A program made the translations under genes and the position numbers. Of a DNA stretch of 64,000 nt, positions 1 to 7,549 are shown piece after piece. The notes under the pieces were generated by a model. The model saw nothing but the letters and a program-made list of their open reading frames with translations, was not told the DNA's origin and did no database searches. Origin of the DNA: Bartonella sp. HY328 (lineage in GTDB: Bacteria; Pseudomonadota; Alphaproteobacteria; Rhizobiales; Rhizobiaceae); NCBI RefSeq assembly GCF_025449335.1, contig NZ_CP104883.1, forward strand, positions 984,501 through 1,048,500. The letters are read 5' to 3'. Positions within the stretch are counted from its first letter, which is position 1. Every line of letters starts with the position of its first letter.

Positions 1-563
1 TTTGCGGATTATCAGCGATAAAATCTGGAGAAATTGTTTTTAATGGCGAAAATATTGCCAATCTTGCAGCTTATGAGCGCACCCGTAAAGGCATTGCCAG
101 CGTGCCGCAGGGGCGCGAAATTTTCCCACTTTTAACGGTTGAAGAAAATTTAAAAACTGGCTTTGCTCCTCTAACGCGTGGCAACCGCACTATTCCAGAA
201 GTGGTATTTGATCTTTTCCCTGTGCTTGCCAGCATGTTGCATCGGCGCGGCGGCGATTTATCGGGAGGTCAACAACAGCAATTGGCAATTGGCCGTGCAT
301 TGGTAACAAGGCCAAAATTATTACTGCTTGATGAACCAACCGAAGGTATTCAGCCATCAGTTATCAAGGATATTGGCCGCGCCATTGCCTTTTTGCGTGA
401 TCAAGGCGATATGGCGATTGTTCTGGTAGAGCAATATTTTGACTTTGCCCAAGAATTGGCAGATAATTTTTATATGCTTGATCGTGGTGAAATTGTCATG
501 GAGGGCAATAAAAAAGATATTATCGCGCAAGAAAATGAGGTGCGTGCATGGATGACCGTTTAG
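1..563 (+). CDS. urtE: Urea ABC transporter ATP-binding subunit UrtE (5' truncated by window edge)
   Basis: The reading frame is open from the first bases of the window to the TAG at 561-563, so the start and Walker A lie outside. The visible part holds the ABC signature 'LSGGQQQQ', a Walker B ending 'LLLDEPTEG', and the H-loop region rewritten as 'LVEQYFDFA'. The wording 'GREIFPLLTVEENL', 'RRGGDLSGGQQQQLAI' and 'EGIQPSVIKDIG' is typical of UrtE rather than LivF. UrtE energises import of urea with UrtA-D, and those genes should lie just upstream of the window. A weak hairpin with a T-run follows at 622-646. The family assignment is firm; the urea specificity rests on sequence style only. Confidence 0.85.
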   Translation, partial: CGLSAIKSGEIVFNGENIANLAAYERTRKGIASVPQGREIFPLLTVEENLKTGFAPLTRGNRTIPEVVFDLFPVLASMLHRRGGDLSGGQQQQLAIGRALVTRPKLLLLDEPTEGIQPSVIKDIGRAIAFLRDQGDMAIVLVEQYFDFAQELADNFYMLDRGEIVMEGNKKDIIAQENEVRAWMTV

Positions 564-621
564 CTATTTAACCAATACAAAATAACAAGGCGCGAATGGA
601 ATGTATCTAATCTAACTTTAA

Positions 622-646
622 AAGGTGTCTAACCTTGATTTTTTAG
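622..646 (+). terminator. Weak rho-independent terminator after urtE
   Basis: A 5-bp stem AAGGT/ACCTT with a 5-nt loop is followed by GA and a run of T. It lies about 60 bp after the urtE stop. The stem is short, so this is tentative. Confidence 0.4.
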
Positions 647-690
647 ATTTCAGCCGGTTCAAATTGTCACTTAATTTCAATGATTTATTT

Positions 691-764
691 TGGCTGGGGA
701 ACCTGGATTCGAACCAAGACTAGCGGAGTCAGAGTCCGCTGTTCTACCCTTAAACTATTCCCCA
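691..764 (-). tRNA. tRNA-Gln (anticodon CTG)
   Basis: On the minus strand a 74-nt cloverleaf can be drawn: 7-bp acceptor stem TGGGGAA/TTCCCCA, D-arm, anticodon stem GCGGA/TCCGC with loop CTCTGAC giving anticodon CTG, a T-arm with GGTTCGAATC, discriminator G and an encoded CCA. CTG reads the glutamine codon CAG. Confidence 0.95.
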
Positions 765-1140
765 AGACAGATTGGCGGCAAATATATTAATGCCGAATCT
801 TCCAGTGCGGTGACTTCTAGCATATTTTGCAAGGCAATCAAGACTAAAAAGCGCAAAATATGCAATCTTTTGATGTTGATTCGACTTTTTTACCGCCATG
901 TTGCATCAACAAATCAAGCATGTTGTAAATTTAATTGATAGTTGCCGTTTAAACGCCGTAATTTTTGGTGATGAAAACTGCAAGCCTTGATGATGTTTTT
1001 TGTCTTTTTTACAGAAAAATGCGTCAAAAAGTGATAAAAATTTCATGTTTATTGTTTATTAACCATAGTTATTGAATTGCCTTTAATGAACTTAGGCTAA
1101 AGACAAATTATCAACAGACCAACTAAGGGAGTGCCGGCAC
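765..1140. other. Intergenic stretch upstream of pal
   Basis: No gene is supported here. It is AT-rich and contains the promoter region of pal, with the sequence AAGGGAGTG as ribosome binding site just before the pal ATG. I see no repeat or RNA structure. Confidence 0.5.
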
Positions 1141-1680
1141 ATGCGCCGTTTCCAGACAATTATACGCCATCCCGTTACGGTAGCACTTTTTCTTTCGCTT
1201 ACCCTTGCTGGTTGCGCTAAGAAAAACACCGGTTTAGATGCCAATGGCCAATATGGCGCCAATGGTCAATATGGTGCCAATGGCCAATATGGCTCAGGTA
1301 GTGCAAGACCAGGAACATCGCAAGATTTCACCGTAAATGTTGGTGATCGCGTGTTCTTTGAGCTTGATTCATCTTCTATTCGTGGCGATGGCCAGCAAAC
1401 TTTGATGCGCCAAGCGCAATGGTTGAAGCGTTATCCTAACTATACCATCACCGTTGAAGGCCATGCCGATGAACGCGGTACCCGTGAATATAATATCGCT
1501 CTTGGTCAGCGCCGTGCAGTTGCTGCCCGCGATTTCTTGATTTCACAAGGCATTTCACCTAACCGTATGCGCACCATTTCTTATGGTAAAGAGCGTCCGG
1601 TTGCTGTTTGTGACGATATTTCTTGCTGGTCACAAAACCGCCGTGCTGTTACCGTGCTCAACAATGCGCCAAATAGCTAA
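1141..1680 (+). CDS. pal: Peptidoglycan-associated lipoprotein Pal (Omp16-like)
   Basis: This 179-residue lipoprotein anchors the outer membrane to peptidoglycan as part of the Tol-Pal system. It has a signal peptide ending in the lipobox LAGC with Cys25 as the lipidated residue. A low-complexity stretch with three copies of 'NGQYGA' follows (about residues 36-52), then an OmpA-like peptidoglycan-binding domain from about 62 to the end with 'EGHADERGTREYN' and 'SYGKERP'. The strong match is to Brucella Omp16. The start is fixed by the AGGGAGTG Shine-Dalgarno. Unusually, tolB is not upstream: a tRNA-Gln and a urea transporter gene are. A dispersed repeat begins 22 bp after the stop. Confidence 0.95.
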   Translation: MRRFQTIIRHPVTVALFLSLTLAGCAKKNTGLDANGQYGANGQYGANGQYGSGSARPGTSQDFTVNVGDRVFFELDSSSIRGDGQQTLMRQAQWLKRYPNYTITVEGHADERGTREYNIALGQRRAVAARDFLISQGISPNRMRTISYGKERPVAVCDDISCWSQNRRAVTVLNNAPNS

Positions 1681-1701
1681 ATCTTGGCTTTATTGCGGGC
1701 T

Positions 1702-1807
1702 TTAGAGCGCATTTCGATCTGATTGGACCAGATCAGCGCCTTAATCCCTTGTTTACACCGCGTTTTTTGTCCGAAAACCGCTTTACACTTTTCGGAAAAC
1801 GCTCTAA
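1702..1807 (+). repeat. Dispersed intergenic repeat, copy 1
   Basis: A 106-bp element with inverted ends TTAGAGCG and CGCTCTAA. Inside are two hairpin-forming parts: GATCTGAT...AGATC in the left half and TCCGAAAA...TTTTCGGA in the right half. Two more copies lie at 16724-16828 (opposite orientation) and 24216-24321. The right half matches a palindromic motif that I recall as common between genes in Hyphomicrobiales. It contains no coding sequence. Confidence 0.9.
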
Positions 1808-1893
1808 GATTTAAATATTTATAAAAAAATAAAGGCTTATCCATTATTATGTGGGTAAGCCTTTTTGCTAATCGCAGCTTAAATGGAAAGACC

Positions 1894-2856
1894 ATGAAGA
1901 GTGATGAACTAAATGATATAGAGCTATTACCTGCTAAAGCTGATGTATTATTGGCCCGCAAAAATTGGCTTGAAAATCTTTTAAATACGCGGCGCTTATC
2001 AAACCTAACCATTGAAGCTTATGAGCGTGATACGCGGCAGTTTTTGCATTTTTTTGCCCAATATAATGGTCACGCAGTATCTTTTGGCGATATAACTGCT
2101 TTAAAAGTGAGCGATTTACGCAGCTTTTTAGCAGCAAGGCGGCGCGATGATATAAGTGCACGCAGTTTGGGACGTGGTCTTGCGGGTATTCGTTCATTTT
2201 TTGATTATCTTGGCCGCCAAGACCTTGCCCATGTTCCCGCCGCTAAAGTTATTCGTAGCCCCAAACCAGATAAGCGTTTACCAAAACCGCTTGCACCCCA
2301 AAGCGCGCGCGATGTGGTTTCAATCGCCGCGCAAGACAACGAAGAGCCGTGGGTTTGCGCCCGTAATGCTGCCGTCTTAACACTGCTTTATGGTTGCGGT
2401 TTGCGTATTTCAGAAGCCTTGTCGCTGCAAGCTAAAGAGCTTGAAAATGCCGCGCAAACCAGTCTCTATATCACTGGTAAGGGCGGTAAAACCCGTCTTG
2501 TGCCAATTTTACCCGCAGTTTTTACTGCTGTGGATCATTATCGAAAACTTTGCCCTTTTGCTTTGGAGCGTGAAGAGCCGCTATTTCGAGGGGTAAGAGG
2601 CGGTGCTTTGCAACCAGCTATTATTCAGCGTGCTGTTCAGTATATGCGCGGCAGCCTTGGTCTGCCGGATAGTGCAACGCCGCATGCATTGCGCCATTCT
2701 TTTGCAACCCATTTATTAACCGCAGGTGGGGATTTGCGTTCTATTCAAGAATTGCTTGGCCATGCCAGTCTTTCAACAACGCAGATTTATACTCAAGTGG
2801 ATACAGAGCGTTTATTAGCAGTTTATCAAAATGCCCATCCGCGCGCTGATAGATAA
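1894..2856 (+). CDS. xerC: Tyrosine recombinase XerC
   Basis: This site-specific recombinase resolves chromosome dimers at dif together with XerD. It is 320 residues long, the usual length. An N-terminal SAM-like core-binding domain (about 25-115) is followed by the catalytic domain, with all active residues visible: Arg171 in 'GLRISEA', Lys196 in 'GKGGKTR', His264 and Arg267 in 'HALRHSFATH', His290 in 'LGHAS' and the nucleophile Tyr299 in 'TQIYTQVD'. The ending 'YQNAHPRA' favours XerC over XerD. I chose the ATG at 1894 because GGAAAG precedes it; an upstream ATG at 1849 in the same frame has no such site. A role in integrating mobile DNA is unlikely, as no mobile element is nearby. Confidence 0.9.
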   Translation: MKSDELNDIELLPAKADVLLARKNWLENLLNTRRLSNLTIEAYERDTRQFLHFFAQYNGHAVSFGDITALKVSDLRSFLAARRRDDISARSLGRGLAGIRSFFDYLGRQDLAHVPAAKVIRSPKPDKRLPKPLAPQSARDVVSIAAQDNEEPWVCARNAAVLTLLYGCGLRISEALSLQAKELENAAQTSLYITGKGGKTRLVPILPAVFTAVDHYRKLCPFALEREEPLFRGVRGGALQPAIIQRAVQYMRGSLGLPDSATPHALRHSFATHLLTAGGDLRSIQELLGHASLSTTQIYTQVDTERLLAVYQNAHPRADR

Positions 2857-2866
2857 TCATATACAC

Positions 2867-2908
2867 AAAAAAGCCTGCTGCAAAGTTTGGAGAATTGCAG
2901 CAGGCTTA
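2867..2908 (-). terminator. Rho-independent terminator for the minus-strand binding-protein gene
   Basis: An inverted repeat AAGCCTGCTGCA/TGCAGCAGGCTT flanks a short loop. On the minus strand it is followed by six T. It sits between convergent xerC and the binding-protein gene, so it could also slow plus-strand transcription. Confidence 0.8.
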
Positions 2909-2929
2909 TTGTTGGTTATGTCTTAAAGA

Positions 2930-3715
2930 TTAATCTTTCTTTTTAAAAGATACATCATAACCAAAATATTGATTAGATAATTTGCTGACAGTGCCATCAT
3001 CAGTTAACTCAGTAATCGCTTTATCAACGCGAGCTTTTAATGCGCTATTGCCTTTTTTCATAGCAACGCCAATGCCTTGGCCAAATTCAGGATAATCAGC
3101 ACCGGTAAGGATTGGGCCAAAGCGTTCAATCTTGTGGTCGTCCTTCAATAAGCCTTCCCAAACAGTAATTTCAAGAAGAGCAGTATCAAGACGGCCAGCT
3201 AGAATATCATCAACGATTTGTTCATTGCGTTCATAAATACGCACATCCGCATCTTTAAAATGAGCTTTCACTACAAATTCATGAGTGGTGCCACTTTGTA
3301 CGCCAATAACCTTATTTTCTAAAGCCTTTTCAAGTTCTGCAGTGGTTTTAACGTCTTTTAGCGGGCTATCAGCTAGCGCTGCGAATTGATAAGGTGATTC
3401 ACCATAAGGAATGGAAAAATCCACGTTTTTTGCCCGTTCTTCGGTGATAGAAATGCCAGAAAGCAACATGTCAAATTTGCCAATTTGCAAGCTTGGCAAT
3501 AAGCCATCATAGGCTTGGTTGGTCCATGTGCAGGTGGCATCAATCTTTTGGCAAATAGCATCACCCAAATCGCGCTCAAAGCCAGTAATTTCGCCAGTTG
3601 GTGTGGTGAAACCCCATGGTGGAAAATCAGCGCTTATACCAAGGCGCAGATTTTCAGCATTGGCATTACTGACAAAAAGCGCCACTGCCATGGTGGCAAT
3701 TGCAAATAATTTCAT
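2930..3715 (-). CDS. Amino-acid ABC transporter substrate-binding protein (family 3)
   Basis: A periplasmic solute-binding protein of 261 residues with a clear signal peptide cleaved after 'SNANA' (residue 20). The body matches the SBP_bac_3 fold: 'LRLGISADFPPWGF', 'GFERDLGDAICQKI', 'MLLSGISITEERAKNVDFS' and 'GVQSGTTHEF'. The style is that of lysine/arginine/ornithine binders. The start at 3715 has AAGGAACGAGT upstream; a longer frame to 3757 adds residues before the signal peptide and is less likely. No permease or ATPase gene is next to it. The only polar-amino-acid permease set in the window (35095-37294) lacks a binding protein, so the two may be partners, but this is a guess. Confidence 0.88.
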   Translation of the reverse strand: MKLFAIATMAVALFVSNANAENLRLGISADFPPWGFTTPTGEITGFERDLGDAICQKIDATCTWTNQAYDGLLPSLQIGKFDMLLSGISITEERAKNVDFSIPYGESPYQFAALADSPLKDVKTTAELEKALENKVIGVQSGTTHEFVVKAHFKDADVRIYERNEQIVDDILAGRLDTALLEITVWEGLLKDDHKIERFGPILTGADYPEFGQGIGVAMKKGNSALKARVDKAITELTDDGTVSKLSNQYFGYDVSFKKKD

Positions 3716-4059
3716 ACTCGTTCCTTTTAACCCAATATTCAAACTTAATCCTAGCATATGCCATAAACCGCGTTTGTTAAACCTATTTTTGTAAATTTGA
3801 TGTGGTTTAATTTTAGTGTTTTATCTTGCTAAATTTTGAAAAGCATCACAATTGGCTTTAAAAATCAGGTCCTGACCCTAATCAGCTGGAAGATATTGCC
3901 GATAACCTAAAATTTAAAGCAAATGCTTTCAATCAATACTTGTTTGATTTGCCTTTTCAATGTTAAAGGCAATAGATATAAATTTATCAATTAACTCATG
4001 TATATACATGTATATATGGGTTTTAATGACTGTGAACGAAAAGACAAAGGCGAAAGCAA
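3716..4059. other. Intergenic stretch between the binding-protein gene and hisS
   Basis: AT-rich, with no supported gene. At about 3862-3964 one frame is open and reads like coding sequence ('PDPNQLEDIADNL...') before a TAA, but it starts just after a stop and has no start codon, so it may be a remnant. A palindrome lies at 3997-4010. Confidence 0.5.
3997..4010. promoter_or_regulatory. Perfect 14-bp palindrome upstream of hisS
   Basis: The sequence CATGTATATACATG is a perfect dyad 49 bp before the hisS ATG and is followed by further TATATA. It could be an operator or part of a promoter. No known regulator is assigned. Confidence 0.35.
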
Positions 4060-5571
4060 ATGGCTAAAGACAAAGAAAAAACCAAGGCAAGACTACCGCG
4101 TGGATTTGTTGACCGCCATCCTGCCGAATTGCGCGCCGCCGAAGAAATGATGTCAACCATTCGCGGTGTTTATGAGCTTTATGGTTTTGAACCCGTTGAA
4201 ACTCCGATTTTTGAATATACTGATGCATTGGGCAAGTTTTTGCCTGATCAAGATCGCCCTAATGAAGGGGTATTTTCGCTACAAGATGATGATGAGCAAT
4301 GGTTGTCGCTGCGTTATGATTTAACTGCGCCACTGGCGCGTTTTGTTGCTGAAAATTTTGAAACCTTGCCAAAGCCCTATCGCAGCTATCGCGCTGGTTG
4401 GGTGTTCCGTAATGAAAAGGCAGGCCCTGGCCGCTTCCGTCAATTCATGCAATTTGATGCCGATACGGTCGGCGCTGAAAATGTAACAGCAGATGCTGAA
4501 ATTTGCATGATGGCTGCCGACACATTAGAAAAGCTTGGCATTGCGCGCGGTGATTATGCAATCCGCGTTAATAACCGCAAAGTGCTTGATGGTGTTTTGG
4601 AATTGATTGGCCTTGGTGAGGCGCAAAACAGTGCAAAGCGCCTGACGGTTTTACGCTCGATTGATAAGCTTGATAAATTTGGCGAAGAGGGCGTGCGCGC
4701 ATTGCTAGGTAAAGGCCGCGCGGACGAAAGTGGCGATTTTACCAAAGGCGCAGAGCTTAGCGAAGACGCCATTGAAAAAGTTATTGCTTTTACAGCTGCT
4801 GGCGGAAAAACTGGCAGTGAAACAATTGCCAATTTGACGAAAGTGGTTGAAGGCAGTGAGCGCGGCCTTGAAGGCGTGCGCGAATTGCAAGAAATGAATG
4901 TGCTATTTGATGCAGCAGGCTATCAAGGACGGGTTAAGATTGATCCTTCCGTGGTGCGCGGCCTTGAATATTATACAGGCCCGGTTTTTGAGGCCGAATT
5001 ACTATTTGACGTGGTCAATGAAGATGGCCAAAAGGTTGTCTTTGGCTCGGTAGGCGGCGGCGGTCGTTATGATGGTTTGGTGTCGCGCTTTCGTGGCCAG
5101 CCTGTGCCAGCAACGGGCTTTTCCATTGGTGTATCACGCCTTATGACTGCGCTTAAAAATCTAGGCAAGTTAGATCTTTCGACTAGCGTTGGCCCTGTTG
5201 TAGTATTGGTTATGGACCGCGACAGTGAAGCGCTGGTGCGTTATCAAAAAATGGTGACTGATTTGCGCCTTGCGGGTATTCGCTCAGAGCTTTATGTCGG
5301 TGACACCGGCATGCGCTCGCAAATGAAATATGCTGATCGCCGTAATGCGCCTTGCGTTGTCATTCAAGGCTCTAATGAGCGTGAGGCAGGCACAGTTGAA
5401 ATTAAGGATCTATTGGAGGGGCTACGCCTATCGGCTGAGATTGCTGATAATGAAACTTGGCGTCAAAGCCGCCCTGCGCAAGTAACTGTTAGTGAAGCCG
5501 AACTTGTGCAAGAGGTGCAAAAAATCCTTGCCGCACAAGAAGAAGATAGAAAAGCGGCAAAGCCGCAATAA
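4060..5571 (+). CDS. hisS: Histidyl-tRNA synthetase
   Basis: This enzyme charges tRNA-His with histidine. It is a 503-residue class II synthetase of the alphaproteobacterial type. Motif 2 is at about 108-135 ('[20 protein letters not shown]'), the histidine-specific '[11 protein letters not shown]' at about 298-308, motif 3 near 349-360 ('[11 protein letters not shown]') and an anticodon-binding domain from about 385. It is the first gene of a hisS-hisZ-hisG group in which the catalytic paralogue HisS and the regulatory paralogue HisZ sit side by side. An 11-bp hairpin separates it from hisZ. Confidence 0.96.
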   Translation: MAKDKEKTKARLPRGFVDRHPAELRAAEEMMSTIRGVYELYGFEPVETPIFEYTDALGKFLPDQDRPNEGVFSLQDDDEQWLSLRYDLTAPLARFVAENFETLPKPYRSYRAGWVFRNEKAGPGRFRQFMQFDADTVGAENVTADAEICMMAADTLEKLGIARGDYAIRVNNRKVLDGVLELIGLGEAQNSAKRLTVLRSIDKLDKFGEEGVRALLGKGRADESGDFTKGAELSEDAIEKVIAFTAAGGKTGSETIANLTKVVEGSERGLEGVRELQEMNVLFDAAGYQGRVKIDPSVVRGLEYYTGPVFEAELLFDVVNEDGQKVVFGSVGGGGRYDGLVSRFRGQPVPATGFSIGVSRLMTALKNLGKLDLSTSVGPVVVLVMDRDSEALVRYQKMVTDLRLAGIRSELYVGDTGMRSQMKYADRRNAPCVVIQGSNEREAGTVEIKDLLEGLRLSAEIADNETWRQSRPAQVTVSEAELVQEVQKILAAQEEDRKAAKPQ

Positions 5572-5603
5572 AAGCGTAATAAGAATAGATCAATATTATT
5601 CTT

Positions 5604-5640
5604 TAACCTATGAAGGCGGATTATTGGCTTTCATAGGTTA
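5604..5640 (+). promoter_or_regulatory. Hairpin in the hisS-hisZ gap
   Basis: A perfect 11-bp inverted repeat TAACCTATGAA/TTCATAGGTTA with a 15-nt loop lies in the 98-bp gap. No T-run follows, so it is more likely an mRNA-processing or partial attenuation element than a terminator. Confidence 0.45.
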
Positions 5641-5669
5641 CGTTACTAAGTATAAAGACAGGCTACATT

Positions 5670-6776
5670 ATGACAGCAGAAAGACCAACAAACGCGGCAC
5701 GCGTCACCGCAGTTTTTAGCCAAATGGGGTTAGAACCTGTAAATGTGCCGATTTTACAACCTGCCGATCCTTTCCTTGATATTGTTGGTGAAGATTTGCG
5801 CCGCCGCATTTTCATGACTGAAAATGAAAATGGTGACAGTCTTTGCTTGCGTCCTGAATTTACCATTCCTGTTTGTTTAAACCATATTGCTGAAAATCAT
5901 GATACGCCGCGCCGCTATGCTTATATTGGCGAAGTGTTCCGCCAAAGACGGGTTGGCACTGGTAGCTTTGTGCAAGCAGGCATTGAAGATTTGGGCGAAG
6001 CGAATGAAGCCGAGGCTGATGCGCGCTCGCTGCATGATGCGTTTACACTGGTTGATGACGTTTCATCGCTAACGATTGATAAGATTTTAATTGGCGATCA
6101 GGCACTTTTTGCCGCTGTTTTAAATGCGCTGGGTCTACCTCATGGCTGGCAAAAAAAGCTCATGCGCTGTTTTGGTAATGACCAGCTTTTGCAAGCACTG
6201 CTTGCGGATTTTGCAAAACCCCGCGAGCGGCTACAATTGCCCGATCATATAGCACAAAAAATCGCAAATCATGATAAGGATGGTTTGCAAGACTTGCTTG
6301 AAGCGGAAATGGTTAATGCCAATATTTCGCCAGCATTTTCGCGCAGCCCTAAAGAAATTGCCCAGCGATTAATTGAAAAGGCAGAGCTTGCAGAAGTGCA
6401 ATTAGATCCAAAATCCATGGCGGCTTTGCAAGAATTTTTGAAGTTTGATGTCGCGCTTGATAAAGCGGTTGATATTTTAAATGGCTTTGCCAAAGCCAAC
6501 CATTTGCAGCTTGATGATGTAATTGAGCGTTTTTCTGCCCGCAGCAAAGCGATTGTAAAAGCAGGATTTGATCTTGATAAATTACATTATGATGCCGCTT
6601 TTGGCCGCCCGCTTGATTATTATACCAGCCTTGTTTATGAAATCCGCTCGCAAAATGGCGAGGTGATGATTGGCGGTGGCCGTTATGATAGTCTTTTAAC
6701 TATGCTTGGTGCAAAAAAGCCCATACCTGCCGTTGGTTTTTCCATGTGGCTTGATCGGGTAGGGGGAGATTTATAA
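5670..6776 (+). CDS. hisZ: ATP phosphoribosyltransferase regulatory subunit HisZ
   Basis: HisZ is a catalytically inactive HisS-like protein that forms the first enzyme of histidine synthesis with short-form HisG and carries feedback control. This copy has 368 residues and the HisRS-like core: '[10 protein letters not shown]', '[21 protein letters not shown]', '[13 protein letters not shown]' and 'GGGRYDSLL'. It lacks the C-terminal anticodon-binding domain of HisS, as expected. Its stop is one base before the hisG ATG, so the two are translationally linked. Confidence 0.95.
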   Translation: MTAERPTNAARVTAVFSQMGLEPVNVPILQPADPFLDIVGEDLRRRIFMTENENGDSLCLRPEFTIPVCLNHIAENHDTPRRYAYIGEVFRQRRVGTGSFVQAGIEDLGEANEAEADARSLHDAFTLVDDVSSLTIDKILIGDQALFAAVLNALGLPHGWQKKLMRCFGNDQLLQALLADFAKPRERLQLPDHIAQKIANHDKDGLQDLLEAEMVNANISPAFSRSPKEIAQRLIEKAELAEVQLDPKSMAALQEFLKFDVALDKAVDILNGFAKANHLQLDDVIERFSARSKAIVKAGFDLDKLHYDAAFGRPLDYYTSLVYEIRSQNGEVMIGGGRYDSLLTMLGAKKPIPAVGFSMWLDRVGGDL

Positions 6777-6777
6777 A

Positions 6778-7467
6778 ATGGCAATTACTTTAGCACTTCC
6801 CTCCAAGGGCAGATTAAAAGAAAAGTCGTTGGAATTATTAAAAAAGGCAGGTTATGAGGTGGTCTTGCCTGAAGATGACCGCAGCTACCGCGCCCATATT
6901 GCCAATGCACCTGAAATAGATTTGCAATTCTTGTCAGCCTCTGAAATTGCCCGCGAGCTTGGCTATGGCCGAGTTGATCTTGGTGTTACTGGTGAAGATT
7001 TAATCCGTGAATCCCTTGCCCATGCTGACGAGCGGGTTAAGGTGGAATTGCCCTTGGGCTTTGGCCATGCGGATGTGGTGGTGGCTGTGCCGCAGGTTTG
7101 GCATGATGTATCAACCATGGCTGATCTTGATGATGTGGCGGCAGATTTTCGTCAGCGTCATGGCCGCCGTTTGCGCATTGCCACCAAATATTGGCGTTTG
7201 ACACAAAAATTCTTTTCGCAAATGCATGGCATTCAAGTCTATCGCATTGTTGAAAGCTTGGGAGCGACAGAGGGCGCACCAGCCGCCGGCTCTGCCGATA
7301 TGATTGTTGACATTACCTCAACGGGTGCAACTTTAACCGCCAATCAGTTAAAAGTGCTTGATGACGGGGTGATTTTGAAATCAGAGGCTTGCCTTATTGC
7401 ATCAAAGCAAACCAAAGAAAAAGCTCTAAGTGATGAGGTTATAAGCCGCATGAAGGCTATTATTTAA
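6778..7467 (+). CDS. hisG: ATP phosphoribosyltransferase catalytic subunit (short form)
   Basis: HisG condenses ATP and PRPP in the first step of histidine synthesis. At 229 residues it is the short form that needs HisZ, which is encoded immediately upstream with a one-base gap. Visible motifs are '[11 protein letters not shown]' at the N-terminus, '[10 protein letters not shown]' and the PRPP-binding '[14 protein letters not shown]' at about 177-190. The remaining his genes are not in the window. Confidence 0.96.
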   Translation: MAITLALPSKGRLKEKSLELLKKAGYEVVLPEDDRSYRAHIANAPEIDLQFLSASEIARELGYGRVDLGVTGEDLIRESLAHADERVKVELPLGFGHADVVVAVPQVWHDVSTMADLDDVAADFRQRHGRRLRIATKYWRLTQKFFSQMHGIQVYRIVESLGATEGAPAAGSADMIVDITSTGATLTANQLKVLDDGVILKSEACLIASKQTKEKALSDEVISRMKAII

Positions 7468-7506
7468 TTTAACTATGGCAAGATTATCGCGTGTTTTTAT
7501 AAAATA

Positions 7507-7542
7507 TTAAGGGCTTTATTTCACTTTGAATAAAGCCCTTAA
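7507..7542. terminator. Bidirectional hairpin terminator between hisG and the LprI-like gene
   Basis: An inverted repeat of 14 bp (TTAAGGGCTTTATT/AATAAAGCCCTTAA) with an 8-nt loop separates two convergent genes. T-runs on both sides are short. Confidence 0.65.
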
Positions 7543-7549
7543 TAGTTGG

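Noticed and set aside
690..938. Plus-strand frame of 82 codons over the tRNA-Gln region
   Set aside because: It lies across the tRNA on the other strand and shows no protein-like pattern.
1677..2012. Minus-strand frame of 111 codons across the first repeat and the start of xerC
   Set aside because: It overlaps xerC and the non-coding repeat; it is a by-product of the reverse strand.
7508..7540. A riboswitch or attenuator for hisG
   Set aside because: The hairpin lies after the hisG stop, so it is a terminator rather than a control element.
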